DNA from: Anseranas semipalmata
Lineage: Eukaryota > Chordata > Aves > Anseriformes > Anseranatidae
Reading direction: 5' to 3'
Length of the DNA: 64,000 bases
Assembly (NCBI GenBank): GCA_013399115.1
Contig: VXAA01003843.1
Span: 387,743 to 451,742 of the forward strand
Shown here: one piece after another, positions 41,425 to 54,161 of the stretch
Layout: every line of letters begins with the position of its first letter
How positions within the stretch are numbered: position 1 is the first letter of the stretch
Position numbers and translations under genes: made by a program
Notes under the pieces: generated by a model
What the model was told of the DNA's origin: nothing
The model's input: the letters and a program-made list of their open reading frames with translations, nothing else
Databases searched by the model: none

Positions 41425-41760
41425 TTTTCCTCCCTCAGCCCTTCTTCCTCTTAGGTTGAGCAAGTCTTATTGTTTCTTTCCTATTGGTCACATCTGAACT
41501 AGTGACAACTCGTGTTGCAGTCTTCTGGTCTCTGCTGTTAGGCCACATCTCCCCTGATAGAAGATACTCCAGCTGAGGCCGTATCAGTGCTGCAGAGAGC
41601 AAAAAGGCATTCTGCATCTGGCAGTCTAAGCTCATGTTTATATATCCCACTATTATGACTGCCCTTTCACAACAGCATGACATTTTCTTCTGTTCCCTGC
41701 TGCAGCTATTCAAATAGACACTCCAAGGAAATATTTGGGTCACAGATAACACAGAAGAAC
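41425..41760 (-). mobile_element. Old CR1 LINE fragment, ORF2 C-terminal region (decayed)
   Basis: On the minus strand this reads as a diverged CR1-type LINE. The stretch GATACGGCCTCAGCTGGAGTA at about 41568-41588 matches the CR1 segment coding for the conserved 'LIRPQLEY' motif near the ORF2 C-terminus. Upstream lies a diverged match to the 'gggatgtataaacaggag' segment, and downstream AGGAAAG...CTTGCTCAACCTAAGAGGAAGAAGGG corresponds to the 'YEERL..LGLF.LEKRRL' coding segment. The minus-strand frame 41435-41752 (105 codons) retains only the first motif well. The rest is diverged or out of frame, and no reverse-transcriptase or endonuclease domain is present. It is therefore a dead, 5'- and 3'-truncated relic, older than the copy near 33.3 kb. 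The exact edges are uncertain by some tens of bases. Confidence 0.8.
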
Positions 41761-42989
41761 ATGATTAACTGCACTCCATTTACAGTGTCCACAGACAAGG
41801 AACCTTTAGTTTTTCAGGGCTTTTTTATGTACAAGTTATTTAGATAACTTCAGGCATTATCATTCCGCTCTCCTATTTTTTTCCCTTTTAATGAACAAGT
41901 ATTTTTGTATCTTGGATGCTGTTTCTTATTTATGTATAGCTTTAAATCTGTTTCCAATACTAGCCTAAATCATGATGCCTGATTGGTACTATTAAGAGTA
42001 CTTATTTAAGCCACAACAATCTAAACAGAGCTGCTGCATTATGGAGTAGAGGAATGAAGAGGAGCAGACCCATAGTAAATTCAAGGCATTGTCTGGAGCA
42101 AGGACATATATCTCAGCAAGACCATTGGGAACTACCACAGACTGCAAGATCATCCCTCATTGCTTCTCATCTTGACAAATGGTAGAGATTAAAGAAAAAA
42201 TGGTGGCACTTTGTTACTACTGTGACATTATGGAACTATTGAAAAATGCCATACCACCTTTCCTAAACTAAGGGTCGAAGTCTGAAGCTAATCCTCTGCT
42301 TATTAGTGCAGAGCACCAACGCTGTATTTGTGGTATAATGTGGTAATATACTAACATTGTATCTGTGGTATATAATGTAATGTTTATCTGAGTAGCTTGA
42401 GCATTAGTTGGTATGTAGTGCAAGCTCAGCGTACTTCATAAGTTCTCTCCTTATGTGATTTCCCCCTTAATATCTCTTATCCTCCCTTCTTCCCCCCAAC
42501 ATTTTGTTAATGTTATCTTGATTGTTCTTATGTTTGGTTGGAATGAGAGTCGAGAATTTGTCTCATCACAGAAGTTAGAAGCAGAATTATTGAACCAGCT
42601 GGATGTGTTTTCTGAATAAATGACTTCCATCTTATATTAATTCTTCTGAGTGCTAAGTTATCACTTGAAGAAAATGTGCATGATATCTGGAAATAAATGA
42701 GGTAAACTCTATTTCCACTGTGTAGTCATAGTGCAGAAATTCATACAGCTTGACTTTTCCCTGGCAGTTACTGATCTAGTTTACTTGTAGGACTGAGTGC
42801 AGAACAGGTCTCTTGATATCTTCATTTTCTTTCTCCTTTGACCTTGTAATGTAATCAGCTGGCAGATTGAGATTTTTAAATGGTCAAGTGATGGGCTCTG
42901 GCAGTGGAATGGAGTGCAGTCTGAATGTGATGTTTTTTTTTTCTACAGAGTTATAGGCCAGATTCATTGAAACCTGATCACATAAGAGT

Positions 42990-43340
42990 TAATGGCTTTT
43001 CCCCCACCCATTGGAGCAAAGAACAACCTCTGGTGCATTTAAAATATTCATTATACAACTATCAGAGCATTCCCTGTGTCCTAAATGCTTAGAAAATTGG
43101 TTGGAAACAACCTATTTAACAAAGCAGTCTCTCATTCACTCTACTTCATGTAACTTTAAAAAAGCCCAAGCCGTTCCTTTTATAAACCATTTAATACGGT
43201 TTATGATAGCAATAATCCCCTTGAAATTGGTTATATTACTGTAGTTTTTTATAGTGTTAACTGCCCTTGTCTTCAACTTGGTCCATTAACAGAAAATCCA
43301 GCCATTAATTTATAATGGGATGATTTCTTCAGGATTATTA
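42990..43340. promoter_or_regulatory. Possible conserved non-coding element (enhancer-like)
   Basis: Complex AT-rich unique sequence with several TAAT/ATTA cores, including CCATTTAATACGG, CCATTAATTTATAATGGG and GGTTTATGATAG. There are also TTATAAA-type motifs and an absence of repeats. The 77-codon plus-strand frame at 43011-43244 lies inside it but shows no domain. The call rests on texture only. Confidence 0.22.
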
Positions 43341-46300
43341 CCTTATTCTTAGTTTGTTGGAGATTAATATTCTGGTAGGATAGTGAAACTGTGTCAAAAT
43401 GTAACAAGAAGTTCCCAGTTCAGTTTTTATGTAGTAGTGATCTATTTATGCAAATCTCTCTGAGGCTTACACGTAGTTTTTCATTTTTTTTTGTCACCAA
43501 AGATAGAAACATATAAGCAGCAGCTTTCTTTATGAAAAAGGACAGTTGTTGCCCCAAATAATCAGTGGCAGATGATGATAGACAAGGATGGTGATGTTAA
43601 ATGTGACAGTCTTAATAATGCAGAATTAAAGCTTGATCCTCACTATTCTGCTCAGTGGGAATTTTGCCAATGACTTCATTGGAAAAAAATTCAATGCCAA
43701 AAAGGCAAGGAGCAAATTATACTATATGTCTTCAAAGATGTCGAACTGAGGTAAGATGGAAGAAGTCCTAAGTGAAGGACTATTCGAGCTAGTGTAGTCT
43801 ACATCTTTATAAAGAAGAAACTGTTATTCAACGAATTGGCGGAACTCTTCACTTCAGAGGATGGAAATCCTACAAGAGCTCCCTAAATTATGTCCTTAGC
43901 AAAGTTTTGTGACCTATATTTTCAGTCCCCAACGTCATCTTTTTCTTTGAGTAATACGATGCCAAATCTGACAGATTAATTATTAGTTATACAGCATTAT
44001 TAATTAATTCTCCAATTGACTCTAACAAAATATGCTGTCATTCATGAAATGTTGGTGTGAGCTCTGGAATTACTGCTTCCTCCACCTGCATCAGACTTCT
44101 GCATTTTCTTCTCACAGCTTTCTTAAATTTTGTCAGTTCATCTGCTAGGAATTCTCAACCAAAATGCTAGGAAATTATACAGAATTAGTAGGATATATGA
44201 ACAACCTCTAAAATACACCTTTGACAGCTTCTAGTAGTGATTATCTGAGCAAAATCTTGCCTTGTCTGGAATATGTTTCCTAGTGTGGAGAAAGCTCAGG
44301 AAATCCTTTTCCTGCCTTGCAGAAGGCATCCATATTTTGATCACCTCTTCTCCGAGACTGGAGAGGGAAACTGGCAACATGGACTTCCTTTGAAGGAGGA
44401 CGCCTGGGTTCATTCTCACAGCCCCTCTATAGGTGCAGTAGCATGGTTTTAGTAACCAGTCTGTCTGCCCAAAGGGTGAATGGGTGAAGACTGCACTTTA
44501 GGCAATAGTAAGAATAATGAGATCCTAAATTTGCTGCTTAGAGAAGGTGCCAGAAGTGATGTTAATACAGATATAAGTAAGCATTACTAGGGAGTGGGTA
44601 GGGCTGCATAATTTAATTCCAGCAAAAGATATGCAAATGGAATGGCAAAATAAGAATAAATGCAAATGCCAACATATCCCACAAGCAAATATCTATTCCT
44701 CTTCCCCAGGGTCTGGGAGCAGGGTTGTCTGGCAGCACACACTGAGAATAGGAAGATCTGCTTTACAGAGCAGGGAGAGGAATGCATTTCAGGCTTCCTA
44801 TGGAGAAACCATACATTTTTGTTTAAAATAGGGGATTAGCTGAATGCTTGGCTTTCCTCCACAGTAGTATTCAGAAGTGTGGAGGAAAGTGGTCTCCCTA
44901 GAGAACAGAACCTGTTGTGTAAGTTGATTTCAACAGGTGGAGCCTGGTTGGAAACTTCAGAGCTAGTGACACTTCCAGGCCTTGGCTTAAATTGTCTGAA
45001 TTTACCTTTTCATAAGGAACACCATGTTGCTTACACTCTTTTGAGATTCATGAATGAAAAATGTTTGTATAAGACTAACCCTGAAACTTCAGTAACTGTA
45101 AATTAAAAAAGGTAGTCATAACTAAAAGTGCACTTGAAATTAAAATGGGTAAATTTTCTTTCGTCTAAATCAGAAGTCTTATGTTTGGTTTCCTGTGTTT
45201 ACTCAGTTACCTCAGTGGCACCTCACCTTGCACACGTCAGTAGTGCTCAGTCTTCTGGAGGGTATAATGGTGGTAGAGTTCCCATGGCTTCAAGGATATG
45301 TGTTTGCTGCTGCTCTTTCCTATGTGCTCCCAGGGAGCAGGTGAGGTGGCCTTCTTCAGCCCTTCTCTAATGTGTCATTTCTAATACTAGCTAAAATCAG
45401 AAAAGAGATGAAATGAAAGCTTTCAGAGCGCACACACAAAATGCTTAGCCAAGATGCTTGACCAACAGTATTTCTATTTTTTCTTCATTGCTATTCTTTA
45501 TTATAGACAATTTTATAAATCATACTTCAGAATGAAAAGGATGCAATATTTGCAAGAATGCTAAGGAAAAGATATCATGTCCCCATCCTTCAACTCTTCC
45601 TCTCTCTGTAACTCTGTTTTTGTTTTTAAAAAAAAAAAAAAAGAGAAATGGGGGGAAAAAATTAATAGGGATTTTTTTTTTCAATTGAATGTCATGTTTC
45701 TTGAATAAGATATATTGTACATTCAGTTGGCTATTCATGCACTTTATACCTCATCTGATTGGGCTTTAAAACTATATTCTATTTCTGCCTGGTGTGTTAT
45801 CAATCTTTTTCCACAAATGATATCAACTATATATGACAGTACAGAATATTTCTATCTTTTCAAGAGAAAACTGTTCACTTCCTAAATGATATACCTTTGG
45901 TTTCATCAACGAATCAGCACGTGTAGTCTCATGGGAGAACTGTTCGCTTGTGTTTCCTTTCTTACATGATGGCAAAATTTGAAAAGGCTAAAAAAAAATA
46001 AAAATACACTATTACTTTTTCTAATTTTTTTTTTCAGTTCTAAAATTAATGAGCAAAGCTGAAAGGACACATGTACTTCTGTGAATTTGTGCTTTAAGAA
46101 GAAACAGAGATTATATAAGAGGTGTGCAAGGCAATGATTGCCGCTGTCAGTCTCTGCATTCCAGCTGCTATAAAATAACTTGCTAAGTTCGTACTTTGTA
46201 AAGGCCCGTGAATGCTTAACTTCAACTCTCAAGTCATGTTCTTAGCATAGTACTACTGACTTCAGCTGAGGGTGAATATGGTTTATTTTTTTTTGTGTTT

Positions 46301-46589
46301 ATTAATTTCCAAGATTTAAATTGTGTTATTTTATTTTGAGATGTTTTGCTACAGTCAAGAAATCAGTCAGGAAGCAATGCGTCTTTTTAAGTTTTGTGGG
46401 CCACCAGCTCTAGTCTTCTAGTGTGTTCTAGCTCACAGTCTTCTGGGTTTCTTTACTGATGAAAGTGCGTAACTGAGTTTCTCCTGAGGTATCCCATTTC
46501 CTCAGCAGTTGTTTCACTGACCTGACTTTGGGATTCAGTCATGAAACCTCCACAGATAAAAGTTGAGATGAGCTCTGCTTCCACAATAA

Positions 46590-46750
46590 AGTAGATACTT
46601 GCTAGTTGATTAGCATCCTTTGGCACCGGGGGTGTGACACAAATATAAACACCTCTGGCAGTGTCCACCCGAAGCGAGCTAATTTAACCCTTACAGAGTT
46701 ATCATTTACAGGGTGTGTGGAACTATTAATTTAACTAGTACTTCTATATG
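46590..46750. promoter_or_regulatory. Possible regulatory element (enhancer-like)
   Basis: Contains TTTGGCACCGGGGGTGTGACA, with a T-box-like GGTGTGA core and an NFI-like TTGGC half site. Further on are TATAAACACCTC, a forkhead-like TAAACA core, and CTATTAATTTAAC. It is locally richer in CpG than its surroundings. No expressed feature is recognised. Confidence 0.2.
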
Positions 46751-49001
46751 AACAAGGGACCGTGTATTTGGAATTGCAATATCAGGTGTTTGGCTGCCTG
46801 TGATCTCCCTGATGGACAGCAACCTTAGTAATGAAAAGTACTGTGTGTGCTTTTATGCATATCAGCTAAGGAAAGCTGTATTAGACTGAAGCATTTGTTT
46901 TCTTGTAGATACAGATGTAAATAAAAACTTAAGCTTTAAAATCAAAGGAGAGACAATACTGGTTTTGACTAATAGTCACAGCTAAATACAGTTGTATTAG
47001 GAGAAATGCACACATGAAACTTAAGTTTTCATTTGTATTATGGCTGAAAAATTACAATGCTGTAATTACTGTGCCTGCTGCATTTTTCCCCTATCGGTTG
47101 TTTTTGTTATATTTGAAAGAAGTCTAAATCATGCTTTTGAAAAACCATGTAAGTTTGTCTATGCTTGATGTATGTTTTTCTATATTCTGTGCTGCAACTA
47201 AAATCTAGCAGAACAGAAGTCTGAGAGCATTTGTTACTTCCTGAAACCTACTGTATTCAACAAGCGACATTTCAGGTGCCAACAAAAATCTCAAAGCATA
47301 TTGCCTACCTGAATTTTAAATAGTACATTTGTGTCAACATCTATGTGTTGAGCATGTGTCTCCCTGTGGTATTGTTGTCTAATCCTCTGGAAGCAGAGGT
47401 AGAGATGCGGGATAACACAACTTGCTGTGGCATCTTATGCTTAGCTAGATCCTGAGGTGGCCACTTGTTGTTACTTTAGTTCAGTGATGTTTGTTCATAT
47501 AGAATTGTTCCTTTGTGTTGTTTTCCTTCTCCAAAACAGTATTTTTAAATAATTAAATTGAACAAACTTCAGGATACTCTTTCTGTTTTTCTCTGTAGAA
47601 AAGAACATATAAATTATGTTCTTATTTGAATTCTCCTCCTTTGTGTTCAGGTGCTGCTTCTAGTTATATAATGAAATCAAGGCACAGAATCAGGGGTAAG
47701 ATTGTAGAGCGTTAATAGGCAGTGCATATAGCATGTTACCCCAGCTGCACACACAGACAACTGAAAAGCCTCTAAAGCCATGCCTGACTTCATCATCCAA
47801 ATTGGCTGAACATTCTACTGCTCGAATGAATCGGCCAGGAACCAATAAATCCACTCTTGCTGCGGTGTCAGCACTTCAATCAAATTCGTATTAGTCCATA
47901 GATATCTCATGCTATGTTCAATAAGCAGTTTGCAGTGGATTATTTGATCAGCTGTAGTTAGTGATGAACTGAGTTAGTGATGAGGTTTTTGTCATGTGGC
48001 AGCTAGCAGTATGATACCAATCTACCTCGCTAACTGATACAGATGGCTTTTATGGGTCTCAAGACACAGTAACGAAGCTGCTGTGGATCTTGATGTAGAT
48101 GTGTGGATGAAAACTCCTAGCTTTTGGGGCAGTCAGAAGGGTTGGAAACTTTTTTTTCATTTGATGCTTTCAAATTATTTGACATTGGATATCTTTTGGA
48201 GGTTGGCAAGCCCCGACATTCGTGTAGCTCAATGGCATTTTATATTTGTCATTGAAAGTTTGAATTGATCATTATAATTTAAAAAAAAAAAAAAACACTG
48301 CAATTTATCTAAAATTTTCACTGTTATGGAGGATAGTAACTAATGATGCATAGAAGAGAAAGAGCAGTACCACCTATTCTGTAATGAAGTTCTTCCCTTC
48401 TGTTTTTACAAATACAGATTCATCTTCTAAAGAACAGTGGCAATACAGCAGTTGCATCCAGCTCCAGTTCTATGAAGTTGTCAAGGAAAGTGCATTAGAG
48501 ATGGCCATAGTTGCATATATGCAATGTGTTTGAGAAATAAGTAAAAATAATACTTCACTTTTCTTGTAGTTTGTCTGAAACATTAGCGATGAGTAAGATG
48601 CTTGCAGAAGAACAAAATAATAATTAAAACAAAAAAATACAAATTTAAATTCAAGTGCTCCCTAAGTCACTGAATAGATCTATGGATTTGGATGCCTACA
48701 GATCTGTGCCTAAGAAAGTGATCCAGAAGATTTTAATTACCTACTGCAAGTTTCAGTGAAATGCACGTTTATAACACAGACCTGTTGTATTAAACATTGC
48801 TATGCCAGGCACAATAAATATGTTCCATATAGTTCATTTAACCAGAATTCTAACTAACAAAGAAACTAGAGTTGGTTATAATCACCACCTCTGATGACCT
48901 TGCCACTCTTATCATGCTTTTATACCCCAACATATAAAGCTTTGTTGATTCAAAAAGATATTTCAAAGTAACACGTTTGAGTGTTCTGTGTAATGCTCTG
49001 G

Positions 49002-49334
49002 TTAAAACCCATGTTCACAACTTCTGTGAAACCGGAAGGAAAACAGTTGTTTGTCAGTGGCTGAGCTAAGAAGTTCTGTTTGGGAGGTTGACCACAGAAA
49101 ATACACTCCGTGTAGGTCTTCATGGCCTTTTATTAGACCATGTGCCTCATGGCAAGAATGATCATAAATAAACTCAAGGAGATGGCTCTTCAAAAGCTTA
49201 GTGACCCGTGCCTGACTGAGATCAAGAGAGTTGTCATTGGTCACCAACAGTTCGTCAAGGTATTTGAATGAGGCCTCACAATATCTGAGAGGCACATCAT
49301 TTCCATCCTTTGAAGGAGGACTGAACAGTCCTGT
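49002..49334 (-). CDS. Candidate exon or coding relic, unrecognised product (weak)
   Basis: An open minus-strand stretch of 110 codons runs from just after a TAA to a TAA stop at 49002-49004. Its translation has a protein-like balance of hydrophobic and charged residues (for example SFKYLDELLVTNDN and ARVTKLLKSHLLEFIYDH, which could form amphipathic helices). There is no ATG near its 5' end, so it would have to be an internal start, an exon or a relic. Possible splice acceptors lie at its 5' edge: CTGTTCAG, then TCCTCCTTCAAAG before the GAT codon at about 49305-49307. There is no clear AATAAA close downstream on the minus strand. I do not recognise the protein or any transposase motif. It could be a terminal exon, an old retrogene fragment or chance; the open length alone is near what this much DNA gives by chance. 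Confidence 0.2.
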   Translation of the reverse strand, partial: TGLFSPPSKDGNDVPLRYCEASFKYLDELLVTNDNSLDLSQARVTKLLKSHLLEFIYDHSCHEAHGLIKGHEDLHGVYFLWSTSQTELLSSATDKQLFSFRFHRSCEHGF

Positions 49335-49520
49335 TTAACTGGCTTATGTGCTCAGATGTACAGAAAGTTTTGGTTTTTAATATCCAAACATTTTTGCTAT
49401 TCCCGTGACATTAAAACAGAATAGTATTGAAACTATTAATCACAGTCATACCTAGTGATGTTCTGTTGGGGATTTTGAGGATCCCCTCTGTTGGGGAATA
49501 TTTGAAGAAAGTGGTGGGTT

Positions 49521-49570
49521 TTTTGTTGTTGTTGTTGTTGTTTGTTTGTTTGTTTTGTTTTTGTTTTTTT
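49521..49570. repeat. (TTG)n/(TTTG)n microsatellite
   Basis: Six TTG units run into TTTG units and then a T-rich tract ending near 49573. It is a simple sequence repeat without coding meaning. Confidence 0.85.
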
Positions 49571-50378
49571 TTTCCCCTCTCCAGCTTTTTAACCTCCTCA
49601 CTCCTTAGACCTTCAGCTTAAACTGCTTGGCAAAATATTTATTATCATAAGTTCTGATTGTTGTTACTTAACTTACAGTGATACTAATCCATGAAATGTG
49701 AATGTAAAACAAAAAAGAGCTTAAAGAAAAACATCACTCACTTGGTTTATCAGCTTGGACAGTAACAGTCAGAAATAAAGATAATAAACTTTCTTTGTTT
49801 CAACAAAGAAAGGGCTTAAATAAACTCCTGTGCAAGATTTTCTTATTATTATTTCCAAAGGACTTCGCATATCAGTGACACTACAAAAGGCAACAAAAGG
49901 CAAATATCTTGACTATTTTATTTCCAGCATCTCATAAAAGCATGTAATAACTCAATTCTGGAGTATAGTAGTCTGTCTGATGCTGCATCAAACAGTTTAT
50001 TTTTTGAGCTCTTACAAACTGACAGGAGGACATTATTTTACTGATTTTTAAAAATAGTCAAAAACTAAAATGATATGCAATTGAACAACCGTATAGAAAT
50101 ATAGATGATTATTTTGAGGGCTTCTTTGTGTCCTTTGGTAACTCTAATTTGGTCTGTAGTTATAAAATGAGCTGTGTGTGAAATGAATAGTGTTAATAAT
50201 GAATAAAAGTTAATCCTGTTTTCCTTCCTTTTAGTATAGACACTGTAATATTTACTACAATATAGCTACATCCTCCCTTCAGTATTGCACTTCCTCTGCA
50301 GGAAATCTGAAGTTTCCTGAATGGACACAGTGATTTGAGCAAAGTGATTTTGAAATAATGTAAAGATACGTGTGCCTG

Positions 50379-50403
50379 TTTTTTTTTTTTTTTNTTTTTT
50401 TTT
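50379..50403. repeat. Poly-T tract with one N, then (GT)n
   Basis: T homopolymer with an unknown base at 50394, followed by about four GT units. Confidence 0.75.
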
Positions 50404-51886
50404 GTGTGTGTGTTTGTATTTTTTGTACTTTTAACCCAGTGGATAATGGATAATCTGAAATATATTAACATCAGTAAAGATCATTGAAAGGCAACACAAT
50501 AGGGAAGTTTACTCTGCCCCTTCCAGTTCCTTGTATCTGTTTCTACCTCGCATATCTACACTGAAGCCAAGAAGAGATACCAGAATTGTATTAATCTACT
50601 TCAAAATACTTGCCTAGCACACATAGCGGAAACTAGATGCACAGAGAATCTGTGTATTTATAACCCATACCACAAAATATATACATTATAATTTTAACAT
50701 TAACAGAACTAGTAACAAATATTCACGTTTATCAGTCGTTCTAATTAAAACTGCTTAGATATTGATATGAAAGGCCAAAGTAGCTGCTTCTGAGTTCTTA
50801 AAATAAATTGTTGTAATATCCCATGGATTATGTGGGTGTCTCATGCTAAAACTTGTGTGCTAAAAGAAGCACTTATAACAAAACCAAAGGAAATTAATGT
50901 AAAATGTTCCAAAAGAATAACATTTTAAAACTCCGTGTTAGAGCCTTGTATGGTGAACACGAGTGGTCTTGAATCTATTTATTCTCACAAAGATATTGTC
51001 AGGATAAGTGGTTTCAAGCCTCTTTGTCATAGGGGCTCTAACACACAGAGGAATTAAGATCCAGATTTCATAAATTACTTGGTTGCCAAACACGTAGCAT
51101 AGAGTGTAGGTCCAACTTAAAATGTCAAGGTACACCATTTGGCTTGAATTCTCATGATAGGATGGAAAACCTTTTTGCTGCATACTTGTTGACAAACTGT
51201 CTACTCTTATAGTATATTATAAGCTTTAGCTCTTATATTTCCTTCTCGGTGTAGAAGCTGAACTGAAGAGGCTAAATCCTTAAAGATGATAATTAAATTT
51301 AGGGTCAGTCCCTAATCAGCAGAATCAGCTGAAGTCGGAGCCAGCAGAGATACTGAGGGTGGAGGTGACTTAAATCGCAGTCCCTGGCTATTTGACTTGT
51401 GCTCCAGCCACCTGTATCACAAGATGCATTACACACATGATTACAAACAAACTGTGCCACTGAACAGAGAACAAGATGGTTTATGCTGATGTTTCCTCTC
51501 TCTTAGTTTCTCCCCCTGTGAAGAGGAAAAGATGATGATAGTATGGACAACACAGTAAAGTTGTCTCTTCAGCCTTCTTAAGGACTTTTTCCAATGTTCA
51601 TATGCTTATGGGAAATTTGGAAAGCTGTTAAGCTGTTCTTCCTCCCTGAACTCCTCATTTTCAAGCCTCTGTTGCTGGCTTGGACTGATTTTTGCCATTG
51701 AACAATTGTACTGCTTTACTTTTGCTCATGAACAACAATATTTCTTCCCCCCACCCCCAGATGAAGTAAGTTTATTCTGGCAGAAATTCAGATTTGCCCG
51801 AGTCTCTGTCAATGTAGGGTGTCTCAAGCTTTCCTTAAACCATTGTTTATAGTATCTCTGCCTCTCAGCCAATCTGGAAAGCAGCC

Positions 51887-51911
51887 TTTTTTTTTTTTTT
51901 TTTTTTTTTTT
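51887..51911. repeat. Poly-T tract, 25 bases
   Basis: T homopolymer followed by CCTGCAG and an unknown base at 51919. The layout resembles a strong splice acceptor on the plus strand (long T tract then CCTGCAG), but the sequence after it has no convincing exon. Confidence 0.75.
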
Positions 51912-53595
51912 CCTGCAGNGATTATGATTTAAAGTATTATAATCTCCTGAGGTCCTTGAGAAATAGGCCAGTCTCTGATCACTCTTGAGCAGTTGCCAAC
52001 CTGCCAGAAATATAGGGAGGAGAGTTTGTCTGCTTTTCTAATTATTTTTTTTTTCATATAGTAACTTACATAACCCTCTTTTTAAGTGACAAAAAATTAA
52101 GCTGCTTAAAAGATGTATATTTTCTGCTGGGTTTTATATCATTGCTTTGCTGAATTATTTCAAAATGATGGGGAGTAGTTAAACCAAACTGGTATAAACT
52201 ATAGTGGAAATGATATGTCTTTTCAGAATATACCTTTAAAATCTGATAGGAAGAAAAAAAGTAGTTATAAATCTCTGAAACTCTCTGCATAGAGAGCTGA
52301 TTTGTAAACCTAAATCATCTCCAGTCAGCAAACAACTTTCAGTGTACTTTGACCAGGCAGTGTAGCAGAGAGAGTGCTTTATTTTTCCGTGATTTATTTA
52401 AATGGGTAACAATTTCAGCTTATGTACCTGGATCTTCCTGTAATACATTCTCAAACTGATATCTTCAAATCAGCAGAAACTCTGAAATTCCTTTCTTGAT
52501 TTCTCTCCTAGGGATTAACATTTGGTACTACCATGCTAGAAGATGTCTACTGGTCTCACTGGTGATACTATCCTGTCACCGACAGCGGGAACACACATGT
52601 AAGTGAAAACAGCTATTGCAATGTTAAGGTGCCACTTTCTTACAAATTCTGTCACTGTTTCACAACTAGAAATTACTATGCCAAAGTCTGAACTGGTGTA
52701 GCTAATGTGAGTGCTCCCTTATCCACTACACGGCAAAAACAGCTGTGAAGCATAAATAAGCTTCAGTCCCAGTTAAAGGCAAGAGGGTGATTTTGTCCTA
52801 AAATGCATAGGGATTGCCAATGGTGCATTTGGGCATCGGTAACTGCTAGTTGAAAACTGGTGATAATCAACTGAGAAACAATTTCTGCAGTGATTGTGAG
52901 AGCAAGCCCATATGGTGGCTGGAGCCAGGTAGCTCAGAAGAAGAATTAATCTGGAAGCAGGTTGAGGAGCTCACCAACCCCCCAAAAGCATTTATTCTTT
53001 GTGCCCCAGAAATGGATTTGGCATGTTGCCTAGTTTGTGGATTAAATTGTTAACAAACTAATGTAAGTATTTTCATCACCGTAGTATTCTTGTCATGTGG
53101 GAAGCTGTGAGCAGGGGAATTTCTACTAAATTTTGACTGGTCTGTGAATATTTAGTCTACCTGATAGCCAAGCTTTATCACTAGGAAACTGTCTCTTCCT
53201 ATGGTTTAAAGTATACACAAGCATTCTGTCAAAGAATGTCAAATATTTCCCGCCATCCATTTTAAAATACATATAAATTTAACATCCAGCTGCATTTGAC
53301 ACGATATTAAGAAACATGCACCCAAACCTAGCAGCTTCAGTCTTTAATAAGCCAAACTGGTGGAAAAATAGAAATCGAACAAAACAAAGACAAAAACAAG
53401 CAAAGCCCCTACTTCTAAAAAGAACTACTTTTATGAACATTATCTTGTGCCCCTCAGATGGAAGTCCAGGAAAATGTAGGTTTAGTATTGACTGTTAAAT
53501 ACTAGTGACGTATCTAAACAAAATGGAGAAGAAAGTTTCCAATGACTTCATATAAAGACATTTCTAGAATTAAGAAGCCAATAGTGTGAACTCAC

Positions 53596-53683
53596 CTGAA
53601 AATATTGTGTATGTTCCAGTGTTGATGTAATCCAGCACATAAGAAAAATGTATTTTGGATATGGAAGCACAATTAAAATTCAT
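53596..53683 (-). CDS. Candidate internal exon with strong donor, unrecognised (weak)
   Basis: On the minus strand a consensus donor, TTTTCAG followed by GTGAGT, ends an open stretch whose last residues read HFSYVLDYINTGTYTIFS. The best acceptor is the AAATAG at 53684-53689, preceded by GTTGATTTTTCCAGC; it would make an exon of about 88 nt ending in phase 1. Using the stronger CCAG at 53694-53697 puts a TAA in this frame. The peptide looks protein-like but is too short to assign to a family. It does not connect in phase with the acceptors of the open frame at 49002-49334, so the two do not support each other as one gene. Confidence 0.13.
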
Positions 53684-54161
53684 CTATTTAAATGCTGGAA
53701 AAATCAACAAAACAACCCAATGGCAATAACATAAATATTCCCCCAAGTGTTCCAGATGAAAGGTGCCACATTCCTTAACCTAGTGAAAGATAAATGAATC
53801 CGTACTAAAGAAAAGAATAGATAGATCCACGTGCATTTATTTATATCACTAGATAGTAATCCACTGAGGTTACTGCTGAGCTTAATTGGTACTATCTTTA
53901 TGGAATTACATGAATAAATGTGGGGATCTTAATCTATTACCCAAGGGAGAAACTACCAACATAAATGCTAGTGGATCGTGTCTAAGGAAATACCACAGTG
54001 AAGGCATAGGATTGAAGGGTGGGAGACTAACTGAAAATTTGCTTCCCTATCACTGAGGCGCGTTAACAAGAGAAAGTGAGGAAATGTCCATTGCTTTCAC
54101 TGTTATGCACCTCACGTGATTAAATCAAGGAATTCAGTTCCTGGAGTTATTTCCAAACTCC

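Larger units (their letters stand above)
41761..49001. other. AT-rich unique non-coding sequence
   Basis: No gene recognised apart from the enhancer-like stretches listed separately. Small local duplications are at 42323-42382 (units about 36 bases apart) and 47956-47983 (AGTTAGTGATGA twice, 16 bases apart). A-runs are at 45628 and 48281. Confidence 0.55.
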
